From: Rhizobiales bacterium Ga0077556
GTDB lineage: Bacteria; Pseudomonadota; Alphaproteobacteria; Rhizobiales; Phreatobacteraceae
Reading direction: 5' to 3'
NCBI GenBank assembly: GCA_001464235.1
Contig: LNFH01000083.1
Location: forward strand, 1 to 37,674
DNA length: 37,674 bases
Shown here: piece after piece, positions 7,504 through 15,059 of the stretch
Numbering within the stretch: the stretch's first letter is position 1
Layout: every line of letters begins with the position of its first letter
The notes under the pieces: model-generated
The model's input: the letters and a program-made list of their open reading frames with translations, nothing else
Database searches by the model: none
Told to the model about the DNA's origin: nothing
Translations under genes and position numbers: made by a program

Positions 7504-8907
7504 TCAGGACGCCGACCGCATCGCCTTGCGCAGCACCGCGAAGATGCGGGGGTCCGAGCACTGGGCGACGTTGAAGCGCAGGAAGCCGCGGGCGGTCTGC
7601 GACAGGCTGAAGGCGTTGCCCGGCGCGAGGACGACGTTGTCCGCGAGGGCGCGGCGCGCGACCTCCGCCGCATCGAGGTCCCGCGGCAGCCGGCACCAGA
7701 GGAACATGCCGGCCTCCGGCTCGAGCCAGGGGGTGAGCCCGAGTTCCTTCAGCTTCGCGCTCGTCTCGGCCCGGGCCCCGGCGAGCCGGGCGCGCAGCGC
7801 CACCACGTGGCGCCGGTAGGCCCCGTCCGTCAGGGCCGCGAGCACCAGCTCTGCGGAGAGGCCGGCACCGCCGAAGGTCGTGGCGATCTTCAGATCCGCG
7901 AGACCCTGGACCCACGAGGGCCTGCAGGCCAGGAACCCGCAACGGACGGAGGCGGACAGCGTCTTGGAGAAGCTTCCGCACGAGATCACCCGCTGGAGCC
8001 CGTCGAAGGCGGCGAGCCGCGGCGCCGCCCTCTCCTCGAAGTCGGCGAAGATGTCATCCTCGAGGATGGTGAGATCGGCGCGCTCGGCGAGCTTGAGCAG
8101 GCGATGCGCGACGATCGGGGACAGGGTCGCGCCGGTCGGGTTGTGGATGCCGGAATTGGTGATGTAGAGCCGCGGGCGGTGCTGGAGGAGCGCCTGTTCG
8201 AAGAGCTCCAGGTCCGGACCCTGCGGGGTATGGGGCACCGAGACCACCTGCGCCCGGTGCGCCCGCAGCAGGGCGTGGAAGTTGAAATAGCAGGGATCGT
8301 CGACGAGGACCGTGTCGCCCGGTTCGATGAGGAACCGGCAGACGAGGTCCAGGGACTGGGTGCCGGATTCGGTGAGGATGATCTGGTCGGGCGAGGCCTC
8401 GATCCCCTGCCCCAGCATCCGACGGACGATGACCTGCCGCAGCGCCGGCAGGCCGAGCGGCGTGCCGTAGTCGGTGAGGGCCACTGCATCGGCGCGCGCG
8501 AGGGTGCGAAGCGCCCGCCTGAGGCTCTCCTGCGGCATCCACGAGGGCGGCAGCCAGCCGCATCCGGGCTTCAGGAGGTCCTCGTTGCGGCCGAGCGACT
8601 GCCGGGTGATCCACAGCGGATCCACCTCCTGATCCAGCCTCGGGCCGAGATCGGCGAGGGACAGCGGCGCGAGCGGCGCATCGACGTAGAAGCCGGAGCC
8701 CGGGCGGGAGCGGATGATCCCCTCAGCGGACAGGCGCTCGTAGGCCTCGACGACGGTCGACTTCGACACCTTCATCGCCGCGGCGAAGGCGCGGATGGAC
8801 GGCAGGCGGGCACCGGGCCCGAGGGCGCGGGTCAGGACGCGTTGCCTGACCTCACCGACCACGCGATCCGTGAGGCTTCCCGGGAGGCGGGCGCCCTGGT
8901 GATCCAT
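7504..8907 (-). CDS. MocR-type regulator (GntR wHTH fused to aminotransferase fold)
   Basis: 467 residues. The N-terminal GntR winged helix spans about 12-75 (LPSIRAFAAAMKVSKSTVVE, then RPGSGFYV). A linker leads to a class I aminotransferase-like domain from about 110 to the end. PLP-site residues are visible: NPTG at 256-259, the Asp in LEDDIF (284/285) and the Schiff-base Lys315 in SCGSFSKTLSAS. Such proteins are PLP-binding regulators rather than enzymes, and commonly control vitamin B6, taurine, GABA or transport genes. It is divergent from the EamA transporter gene, its probable target. An inverted repeat ACTGT-GG-ACAGT lies between them. The start ATG 8907 has no strong ribosome site. 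Confidence 0.93.
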   Translation of the reverse strand: MDHQGARLPGSLTDRVVGEVRQRVLTRALGPGARLPSIRAFAAAMKVSKSTVVEAYERLSAEGIIRSRPGSGFYVDAPLAPLSLADLGPRLDQEVDPLWITRQSLGRNEDLLKPGCGWLPPSWMPQESLRRALRTLARADAVALTDYGTPLGLPALRQVIVRRMLGQGIEASPDQIILTESGTQSLDLVCRFLIEPGDTVLVDDPCYFNFHALLRAHRAQVVSVPHTPQGPDLELFEQALLQHRPRLYITNSGIHNPTGATLSPIVAHRLLKLAERADLTILEDDIFADFEERAAPRLAAFDGLQRVISCGSFSKTLSASVRCGFLACRPSWVQGLADLKIATTFGGAGLSAELVLAALTDGAYRRHVVALRARLAGARAETSAKLKELGLTPWLEPEAGMFLWCRLPRDLDAAEVARRALADNVVLAPGNAFSLSQTARGFLRFNVAQCSDPRIFAVLRKAMRSAS

Positions 8908-8922
8908 CCGTACTGCTCGCTG

Positions 8923-8934
8923 ACTGTGGACAGT
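8923..8934. promoter_or_regulatory. ACTGT-GG-ACAGT inverted repeat in the MocR/EamA divergent region
   Basis: Perfect 5-base arms around GG, 16 bases upstream of the MocR start. A second small palindrome, TTCCGGAA, follows at 8936-8943. Both lie in the 106-base region between the divergent genes, where a MocR protein would be expected to bind. Many MocR proteins use direct repeats, so the assignment is tentative. Confidence 0.35.
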
Positions 8935-9013
8935 TTTCCGGAATTGTACCGAAGCGTCCCTTGAAGGGCCAGCACCCTCCTGCATGGTGCGGCGACCCAT
9001 GGGAGTTGCAACA

Positions 9014-9877
9014 ATGGACAGGGCTACGAAAGGCTGGATCAACGGCCTCCTCGGCGTGATCATCTTCAGCGGATCCTTGCCGGCGACGCGCGTCGCGGTG
9101 GTGCACTTCGAGCCGATCTTCCTCACCGGGATCAGGGCGAGCATCGCGGGGCTCCTCGCGGTCTTACTGATCGCGGTCTTCCGCGTGGACAAGCCCCTCC
9201 GGAGCGACCTCGTGCCCCTCGCGGTCGTCGCCCTCGGCGTGGTGGTCGGCTTCCCGCTCATGACGGCGCTCGCCCTGCAGCACATCAGCGCCGCGCGTTC
9301 CATCGTCTTCATCGGCCTGTTGCCGCTCGCCACGGCGGTCTTCGGCGTCCTGCGCGCCGGGGAGAGGCCGAGGCCAGCCTTCTGGCTCTTCTCCTGCCTC
9401 GGAAGCGCGCTCGTGGCGGGCTTCGCCCTGTCCCACGGCGGCGGGTCCGCGATCACCGGGGACCTCCTGATGCTGGCGGCCGTGCTGGTGTGCGGCCTCG
9501 GCTATGCGGAGGGCGCGAAACTGGCGCGCCGACTCGGCGGCTGGCAGGTCATCTGCTGGGCTCTGGCCTTGTCGCTGCCGGTGATGGCCGTCCTCGCGGC
9601 GTCGAGCCGACCGGCCTCGTTCGCCGCCGTCGCCGCGTCGGCGTGGATCGGCCTCGCCTACGTGTCGCTGTTCAGCATGCTGATCGGCTTCGTCTTCTGG
9701 TATCGCGGCCTCGCCCTCGGCGGCATCGGCGCGGTCGGCCAGTTGCAGCTGCTGCAGCCCTTCTTCGGCCTCGCCCTCGCGGCCACGCTCCTCGGCGAGC
9801 CGGTGAGCGCCGCGATGATCGGCGCGACCGTCGCCGTGGTCGCCTGCGTCGCCGGAGCGAAGCGATACGGAACCTGA
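9014..9877 (+). CDS. EamA/DMT-family transporter
   Basis: 287 residues with about ten hydrophobic segments in two homologous halves, as in EamA (drug/metabolite transporter) proteins. Recognisable features are ISAARSIVFIGLLPLATAVF at the end of the first half and LLQPFFGLALAATLLGEP in the second. The start ATG 9014 is preceded by GGGAG at 8 bases; an in-frame ATG at 8984 is less likely. It is divergent from the MocR regulator, a pairing seen in many proteobacteria. It probably exports or imports a small metabolite such as an amino acid or vitamer. The substrate cannot be read from the sequence. Confidence 0.9.
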   Translation: MDRATKGWINGLLGVIIFSGSLPATRVAVVHFEPIFLTGIRASIAGLLAVLLIAVFRVDKPLRSDLVPLAVVALGVVVGFPLMTALALQHISAARSIVFIGLLPLATAVFGVLRAGERPRPAFWLFSCLGSALVAGFALSHGGGSAITGDLLMLAAVLVCGLGYAEGAKLARRLGGWQVICWALALSLPVMAVLAASSRPASFAAVAASAWIGLAYVSLFSMLIGFVFWYRGLALGGIGAVGQLQLLQPFFGLALAATLLGEPVSAAMIGATVAVVACVAGAKRYGT

Positions 9878-9967
9878 AGGCAGCCTCCGGACTTGGAACG
9901 GTGCGACGGGACCGCGGCCGGCCCGACAGTCCCGACGCGCCGGACCACCCGCCGAGGAGCGACATCC

Positions 9968-10363
9968 ATGACCATCGCATCGGCGCCGGGGCGCTCCATC
10001 CGACGGCAGGAGACGGAGCGCCCCGATCTCCTGGGCTTCGAGATCTGGGGCAGGATCGACAAGGCAGACATGGCGTGGATGGCGGGGCAGGTCCAGGATG
10101 CCTTCGCCGAGGCCGACGTCATCGACATCATTCTCGTGATGCACCATTACGACGGCGCGGAACTGGGGGCCGTCTTCGACCTCGAGAGCCTGAAGGCGCA
10201 GGCACGTTCCGTGTTCCACGTCCGACGCTATGCCGTGGTCGGCGCGCCCGCCTGGGCCGAGGCCATGATCACCCTGATGTCGCCCCTCTCCCCCGTCGAG
10301 GCGCAGGCCTTTGCCCTCGACGACCTCGACGCGGCGTGGAGCTGGGTCCGCGGGGCGGAGTGA
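9968..10363 (+). CDS. SpoIIAA-like STAS-fold protein
   Basis: 131 residues, one SpoIIAA-like/STAS domain. Its hallmarks are a first strand GFEIWGRIDKADM, a central strand VIDIILVMHHYDGAELGAVF, and RYAVVGAPAWAEAM near the end. The start ATG 9968 follows GAGGAG. The family is widespread but poorly defined; some members bind lipids or act in stress and membrane responses. It follows the transporter gene by 90 bases and may share its transcript. A perfect 21-base inverted repeat begins 6 bases after its stop. Confidence 0.85.
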   Translation: MTIASAPGRSIRRQETERPDLLGFEIWGRIDKADMAWMAGQVQDAFAEADVIDIILVMHHYDGAELGAVFDLESLKAQARSVFHVRRYAVVGAPAWAEAMITLMSPLSPVEAQAFALDDLDAAWSWVRGAE

Positions 10364-10368
10364 ACCCG

Positions 10369-10389
10369 CAGGAGGTCGACGACCTCCTG
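10369..10389. repeat. Perfect 10+1+10 inverted repeat, operator or terminator hairpin
   Basis: Arms CAGGAGGTCG and CGACCTCCTG flank a single A. As RNA it would form a 9-base stem with a GAC loop, but no T-run follows, so it would be a poor intrinsic terminator. Its centre is about 60 bases upstream of the start predicted from the sigma-54 promoter at 10414, so a regulator site is at least as likely. Confidence 0.55.
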
Positions 10390-10413
10390 TCCGGGTGACG
10401 CGCGCCGGGCAGT

Positions 10414-10429
10414 CGGCACGACAGTTGCT
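10414..10429 (+). promoter_or_regulatory. Sigma-54 (RpoN) promoter for the hydantoinase gene
   Basis: CGGCACGACAGTTGCT matches the sigma-54 consensus TGGCACR-N4-TTGCW at every defined position except the first. The GG (-24) and GC (-12) elements are correctly spaced. Transcription should begin near 10440, 37 bases before the ATG at 10477. The sigma-54 activator needed for opening is not encoded in this window. Confidence 0.7.
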
Positions 10430-10476
10430 GACCCATCCCTCGCAGCGCCGCGGTGACGGCGCCGAGGAGATGCCCC

Positions 10477-11928
10477 ATGGCAGATTACGACATGATCGTT
10501 CGCGGCGGCACGATCGCGACCGGCACCGACGTCTTCCGGGCCGACCTGGCGATACGGGACGGCGTGGTCGCCGCCCTCGGGGACGACCTCGGGGCGAGCG
10601 GGGAGGTCATCGATGCGTCGGGCCTGCTGATCTTTCCCGGCGGGGTCGATACCCACGTTCATCTCGAACAGACCGGCCTCGGGCCCGAGATGTGCGACAC
10701 CTGGGAAAGCGGCACCGCCTCGGCCGCGGCGGGCGGCACGACAACCGTCGTCTGCTTCGCCTGGCAGCCGAAAGGCGGCTCGCTCGCCGCCGTCGCCGAG
10801 GACTACCGGATCAAGGCGCAGAAGGCCCGGGTCGACTATTCCTTCCACCTCACCGTGACCGACCCGACGCCCGAGGTGGTGGAGGTGGAACTGCCGCAGC
10901 TGATCGCCGAAGGCTGCCGGTCGGTGAAGGTCTTCATGACCTATGACGGCGTCCGCCTCGACGACCGCCAGGTGCTGCGCGTGCTGGCGGCGGCGCGCCG
11001 CAACGAGGCGCTGGTCTGCGTCCACGCCGAGAACCACGACCTCATCGCCTGGCTAACTGAACAACTCGTATCTGCGGAATTAACAACGCCTAAATTTCAT
11101 GCATATGCCAAACCGATGATCGCCGAGCGCGAGGCTGTATACAGGATCATCAGCCTCGCCGAGGCCCTCGACGTCCCCATCCAGGTCTTCCACGTGTCGG
11201 GGGCGCAGTCGGCCGAGGAGATCGCCCGGGCGCAGGCCCGCGGGCTCAAGGTCTGGGGCGAGACCTGCGTCCACTACCTGACGCTGACGGCGGACGACCT
11301 CGACCGGCCGGGCTTCGAGGGCGCCAAGTACATCTTCGGCCCCCCGGCCCGGACCGAGGCCGACCAGGAGGCCCTGTGGGGCTATCTGAAGCGCGGGGTC
11401 ATCGAGGTCGTCTCCTCGGACCATTCGCCCACCCGCTTCGACGATCCGAAGGGCAAGAAGTTCGCTGGCGACCCCGCACCCTTCAACAAGGTGCCGAACG
11501 GCATTCCGGGCCTCGCCGCGCGGCTGCCCGTCCTCTTCACTGAAGGGGTCGCGAAGGGCCGCATCGACCTGCAGACCTTCGTCCGGCTCACCAGTGCCAA
11601 TCCGGCGAAGCTGTTCGGCCTCTTCCCGCAGAAGGGCAGCCTCGCGGTGGGAAGCGACGCCGACTTCGTGATCTGGGACCCGGAAAAGGCCGTGACCCTG
11701 ACCAACGCCCTGATGCACCACGGCGGCGATTACACCCCCTACGAGGGCTACCGGACGCAGGGCTATCCGGTCGCCACGTTCCTGCGCGGACGGAAGGTCT
11801 TCGACGGCGAGACGGTCGTCGGCGCAGCCGGCGGCGGGCGTTTCATCGCGCGCGAGCCCTATCCGATGATCGCGCCGCTCCAGCGCTTCCCGACGCCGTT
11901 CAACGCCGTCGAGGGCACCCTCACCTGA
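10477..11928 (+). CDS. Hydantoinase/dihydropyrimidinase (cyclic amidohydrolase)
   Basis: 483 residues. It opens cyclic amides such as hydantoins or dihydropyrimidines at a binuclear metal site. All ligands are visible: His60 and His62 (DTHVHLEQ), carboxylated Lys151 (SVKVFMTYDG), His183 (CVHAEN), His239 (VFHVSGAQ) and Asp315 (SSDHSP); Tyr156 matches the family's catalytic tyrosine. The start ATG 10477 has GAGGAG upstream. A near-perfect sigma-54 promoter precedes it, suggesting use under nitrogen limitation. The ABC importer genes follow after 91 bases with their own sigma-54 promoter. Codons 193-214 are AT-rich and unlike the rest of the gene. Allantoinase or another ring amidohydrolase activity is possible; the exact substrate is not visible. 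Confidence 0.9.
   Translation: MADYDMIVRGGTIATGTDVFRADLAIRDGVVAALGDDLGASGEVIDASGLLIFPGGVDTHVHLEQTGLGPEMCDTWESGTASAAAGGTTTVVCFAWQPKGGSLAAVAEDYRIKAQKARVDYSFHLTVTDPTPEVVEVELPQLIAEGCRSVKVFMTYDGVRLDDRQVLRVLAAARRNEALVCVHAENHDLIAWLTEQLVSAELTTPKFHAYAKPMIAEREAVYRIISLAEALDVPIQVFHVSGAQSAEEIARAQARGLKVWGETCVHYLTLTADDLDRPGFEGAKYIFGPPARTEADQEALWGYLKRGVIEVVSSDHSPTRFDDPKGKKFAGDPAPFNKVPNGIPGLAARLPVLFTEGVAKGRIDLQTFVRLTSANPAKLFGLFPQKGSLAVGSDADFVIWDPEKAVTLTNALMHHGGDYTPYEGYRTQGYPVATFLRGRKVFDGETVVGAAGGGRFIAREPYPMIAPLQRFPTPFNAVEGTLT
11053..11115 (+). other. AT-rich, rare-codon patch inside the hydantoinase gene
   Basis: About 63 bases drop to roughly 40% GC by hand count in a gene near 70%. They use codons scarce around them (CTA, TTA, ACA, AAA, TTT, CAT, TAT, GTA). 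The protein is continuous through it (residues 193-213, around LTEQLVSAELTTPKFHAYAK). A milder shift extends to GTATACAGG near 11145. The base composition is seen; its cause is unknown. Confidence 0.6.
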
Positions 11929-11938
11929 CGTAACGTCA
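11926..11938. promoter_or_regulatory. TGACGT-A-ACGTCA palindrome between hydantoinase and ABC genes
   Basis: A perfect 6+1+6 inverted repeat that begins on the hydantoinase stop codon and ends 15 bases before the sigma-54 promoter at 11954. Its centre lies about 48 bases upstream of the predicted start, closer than typical sigma-54 enhancer sites. It may be a repressor or accessory factor site. Confidence 0.45.
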
Positions 11939-11953
11939 CATCGACCGCCCGGC

Positions 11954-11969
11954 TGGCACGGCGCTTGCG
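11954..11969 (+). promoter_or_regulatory. Sigma-54 (RpoN) promoter for the ABC importer operon
   Basis: TGGCACGGCGCTTGCG matches TGGCACR-N4-TTGC at every defined base; only the weak final W differs. Transcription should start near 11980, about 40 bases before the binding-protein ATG at 12020. With the promoter at 10414 it makes two consecutive transcription units that appear to share nitrogen-type control. Confidence 0.75.
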
Positions 11970-12019
11970 AGCGTCCCGCTCGAGCGCAACGCCGCTTCCT
12001 CACGCAAGGATGACGCAGA

Positions 12020-13051
12020 ATGGCCTCCCCGACCCGCATCTCGCGCCGTACGTTCGCCGCCGGCTCGCTCCTCGCCGTGACCGGCTTTCCCAACATCGTG
12101 CGCGGCCAGACCCGCGAGATCTTCGTCGGCGGGCCCGCCTCGCCGGGCCTGACGGACATCCTGTTCCCGGTCATCGAGCGCAAGCACAACATGAAGATCC
12201 TCTTCGAGGGGACCAACTCGCTGATCAACCTCGAGAAGATCCGCGCCAACAAAGCCCGGCCGACGATGACGGTGACGATGATGGACGATCCCGTCCTCGT
12301 CCTCGCCGAGCGCGAGAAGGTCATCCGCAAGCTCCCCGCCGACATCACCAACCTCGCCGACGTGCCGGCCGCCGCCAAGCCGCGCGACGCGATGTGGGTG
12401 AACTGGTGCCAGCCGATGTGCTCGTTCTCCTACAACAGCCGCGCGCTGCCGCAGGGGCTCGCCTCCTACAACGACGCCTGGGACCGCAAATTCCGCGAGC
12501 GCATCATCATGATCTCGATGCGCATCACGCAGGCGGTGGCGCCGCTCGTCGCGGCGGCCTCCTATGCCACCAAGAAGCCCCTCGACCAGGCGCTGAAGGA
12601 GTGGGGCGCCGGCATCGAGCGGCTGAAGGAGCTGCGCCCGAACGTCATCCAGGTCTCGTCGAACGCGCCGCAGGCCCAGCAGCTGCTCGAGACGGGCGAG
12701 TGCGACCTCTACATGGCGCCGGATTCCCGCACCACGCTGTTCCGTAAGGCGCAGGGCGCTCCGGTCGATCAGGGCATGCCCAAGGAAGGCGTGCTCGCCA
12801 TGCCCGCCGGCGTCGCGCTGGTCGAGGGCGGCCCGAACCAGGACCTCGGCATCGCCTTCATCAACGAGATGCTGAACCCGGAGACGCAGGCCCTCATCGC
12901 CCGGACCTTCTGGTCGAAGCCGACCAACGCCAAGACGGTTCTGCCGCAGGGCATCTCCTTCCCCGAGCTGATCGCCCTCGACTGGGAGTATTTCGCCGAC
13001 AACCGCAACGCGATGATCGAGCGTTTCGAGCGGGAAGTCTCCTCGCGATGA
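12020..13051 (+). CDS. ABC importer periplasmic binding protein (PotD-like)
   Basis: 343 residues. A twin-arginine signal (ISRRTFAAGS) is followed by a class II binding-protein fold of the polyamine/iron type. Recognisable stretches are RNIVRG-like processing at about residue 30, a lobe 1 segment ending in KARPTMTVTMMDD, and the C-terminal GGPNQDLGIAFINEMLNPET. It should capture a substrate in the periplasm for the downstream ATPase and two permeases. The start ATG 12020 follows AAGGA. It overlaps the ATPase gene by ATGA. Sigma-54 control and the hydantoinase next door suggest a nitrogen-containing substrate, but polyamine, amide or other cargo is not distinguishable. Confidence 0.92.
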   Translation: MASPTRISRRTFAAGSLLAVTGFPNIVRGQTREIFVGGPASPGLTDILFPVIERKHNMKILFEGTNSLINLEKIRANKARPTMTVTMMDDPVLVLAEREKVIRKLPADITNLADVPAAAKPRDAMWVNWCQPMCSFSYNSRALPQGLASYNDAWDRKFRERIIMISMRITQAVAPLVAAASYATKKPLDQALKEWGAGIERLKELRPNVIQVSSNAPQAQQLLETGECDLYMAPDSRTTLFRKAQGAPVDQGMPKEGVLAMPAGVALVEGGPNQDLGIAFINEMLNPETQALIARTFWSKPTNAKTVLPQGISFPELIALDWEYFADNRNAMIERFEREVSSR

Positions 13052-14178
13052 GCCAGCAGGCGACGGCCCTGCCGCCCGCGGCGGAGGCACAGCATGAGCC
13101 GGGATACCTTGCGGTCTCCAACGTCACCAAGCGTTTCGGGGCCGCCACGGTTCTCGACAGCCTGAGCCTCTCCGTCGGACGGGCCGAGTTCGTCTCGCTC
13201 CTCGGCCCGTCGGGCTGCGGAAAGACGACGCTGCTGCGGCTCATCGCCGGTCTCCTCGCGCCCGACCAGGGCGCGATCGAGGTCGGCGGGCGCGATCTCA
13301 CGCGGGTCGCGGCCCACCGGCGCAACATCGGCGTGGTGTTCCAGAACTATGCGCTGTTCCCGCACCTGACGGTCGCGGAGAACATCGCCTACGGCCTCAG
13401 GGCCAAGGGCGTGCCGAAGGGCGAGCAGGCGAAGAAGGTGGCGGATGCCCTCGGCCTCGTGCGCATGGAGGCCTTCGCCGACCGTGCGGTGACGGCGCTC
13501 TCCGGTGGCCAGCAGCAGCGCATCGCGGTGGCCCGCGCCGTGGTGGTGGAGCCCAGCCTCCTGCTTCTCGACGAGCCCTTCTCGGCGCTCGACCGCAAGC
13601 TGCGCGAGACCATGCAGATCGAGCTGCGCCACATCCTGCGCAATCTCGGCATCACGTCGATCTTCGTCACCCACGACCAGGACGAGGCGCTGGTCATGAG
13701 CGACCGCATCGCGGTGATGAACGAGGGGCGGATCGAGCATCTCGGCACGCCCTCGGAGGTCTATGCCCGGCCGAAGTCGCTCTACACCATGGAGTTCGTG
13801 GGCCAGTCGAGCCGCATCGGCGGTGTGGTGACGGGTGGGCGCGACGGGATCGTCGAGATCGACACGCCCTTCGGCCTCGTCCGGGCGCCGGGACATTTCC
13901 TTACCGGCAGCAAGGTGGTGGTCGGCGTCAGACCGGAAGCGATCGCGGCCGGTGAAGGGCCGGCCGGCGAGTACAACACCGTGCGGGGGACCGTCGCGGA
14001 GGTCATCTATTTCGGCTCGCGCACCCTCCTCCACTTCCGCACCGCGCGGGAGGGCGACCGCCTTCACGTCGAGCTCAACCGGCTCCCCGACACGGTCGCC
14101 CCGGGCGTGGAGATGACGGTCCGCTGGCGGCTCGACGACAGCCGGGTCTTTCCCGCACCGGGCGGTGCGGACCGATGA
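13048..14178 (+). CDS. ABC importer ATP-binding subunit (PotA-like)
   Basis: 376 residues. It drives import through the two permeases downstream. Walker A is GPSGCGKT (53-60), the Q-loop lies in VVFQNYALFPHL, the signature is LSGGQ (152-156), Walker B is LLLLDEP (172-178) and the H-loop is in FVTHDQDEAL. A C-terminal TOBE-type beta domain (about 245-370) places it in the CUT/PotA group. It starts within the binding-protein stop (ATGA) and ends within the next start (ATGA), so the operon is translationally coupled. Confidence 0.95.
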   Translation: MSQQATALPPAAEAQHEPGYLAVSNVTKRFGAATVLDSLSLSVGRAEFVSLLGPSGCGKTTLLRLIAGLLAPDQGAIEVGGRDLTRVAAHRRNIGVVFQNYALFPHLTVAENIAYGLRAKGVPKGEQAKKVADALGLVRMEAFADRAVTALSGGQQQRIAVARAVVVEPSLLLLDEPFSALDRKLRETMQIELRHILRNLGITSIFVTHDQDEALVMSDRIAVMNEGRIEHLGTPSEVYARPKSLYTMEFVGQSSRIGGVVTGGRDGIVEIDTPFGLVRAPGHFLTGSKVVVGVRPEAIAAGEGPAGEYNTVRGTVAEVIYFGSRTLLHFRTAREGDRLHVELNRLPDTVAPGVEMTVRWRLDDSRVFPAPGGADR

Positions 14179-15056
14179 CCCTCGCCCGGGACGATCTGGC
14201 GGTGATGCCGGCGGCGGCGCCCGCGCGCTGGACCTTCGACGCCAAGGCGCTGATCGCGGTGCCCGGGCTGGTCTTCATGGCGCTCGCCTTCGCCGTGCCG
14301 GTGCTCATGCTGGTCGGCGACAGCTTCGTCGACCGCGACGGCTTCAGCCTCGCCGGCTACCGCAAAGTGCTCGGCGATCCCTACTACATCGGCATCATCG
14401 GCAATTCGCTGCAGCTCGCCTGTATCACCACCGCCGTATGTCTCGCCGTCGGTTACCCCGCCGCCTGGGCGCTCGCCCGCATCCGCGGCGCCTGGCAGGT
14501 GATCCTCTTCGCCCTGATCTTCCTGCCGCTGACCGTCTCCATCGTCGTGAAGACCTTCGGCCTGACGATCATGATGCGCCGCGACGGCATCATCAATTTC
14601 CTGCTCGTCAATCTCGGCTTCATCGAGCGGCCGATGCGGCTCGTCTTCACCGAGTTCAGCCTCTATTTCGGCATGGTCAACGTCTTCCTGCCCTTCATGA
14701 TCCTGCCGCTCTACTCGGTCATGCGCATGCTGGATCCGCGGCTGCTGGATGCCTCCGCCTCCCTCGGCGCCGGCCCGGTCCACACCTTCCTGCGCGTGAC
14801 GCTGCCGCTGACCATGCCCGGCATCATCGCCGGCGGGACGCTCGTCTTCTCCATCTCGGTGGCGGCCTATGTCACGCCCGGGCTGCTCGTCGGCGACCGC
14901 TTCATGACCATGTCGCAGGTGATGGCCAAGGCCTATCTCAACATCCGCGACTTCCAGCTGGGGGCGAGCATGGCGGTGATCATGCTGGTCATCTCCGCAG
15001 CGCTCATCCTCGCCTCCTCCTACCTCGTCCGCACGCCGGGCGGAGAGAGGCGCTGA
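14175..15056 (+). CDS. ABC importer permease (PotB-like)
   Basis: 293 residues with six predicted membrane spans. The cytoplasmic ATPase-docking (EAA) loop appears as LLDASASLGAGPVHTFLRVT, followed by LPLTMPGIIAGG. The N-terminal 25 residues are polar and alanine-rich. It overlaps the ATPase gene by ATGA. It pairs with the next permease to form the channel. The residue order suits the polyamine/opine/spermidine permease group rather than the branched-chain or peptide groups. Confidence 0.93.
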   Translation: MTLARDDLAVMPAAAPARWTFDAKALIAVPGLVFMALAFAVPVLMLVGDSFVDRDGFSLAGYRKVLGDPYYIGIIGNSLQLACITTAVCLAVGYPAAWALARIRGAWQVILFALIFLPLTVSIVVKTFGLTIMMRRDGIINFLLVNLGFIERPMRLVFTEFSLYFGMVNVFLPFMILPLYSVMRMLDPRLLDASASLGAGPVHTFLRVTLPLTMPGIIAGGTLVFSISVAAYVTPGLLVGDRFMTMSQVMAKAYLNIRDFQLGASMAVIMLVISAALILASSYLVRTPGGERR

Positions 15057-15059
15057 CCC

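Noticed and set aside
6199-8964. A 921-codon plus-strand open frame across tarD and the MocR gene
   Set aside because: It covers two well-supported genes in other frames and has no recognisable domain.
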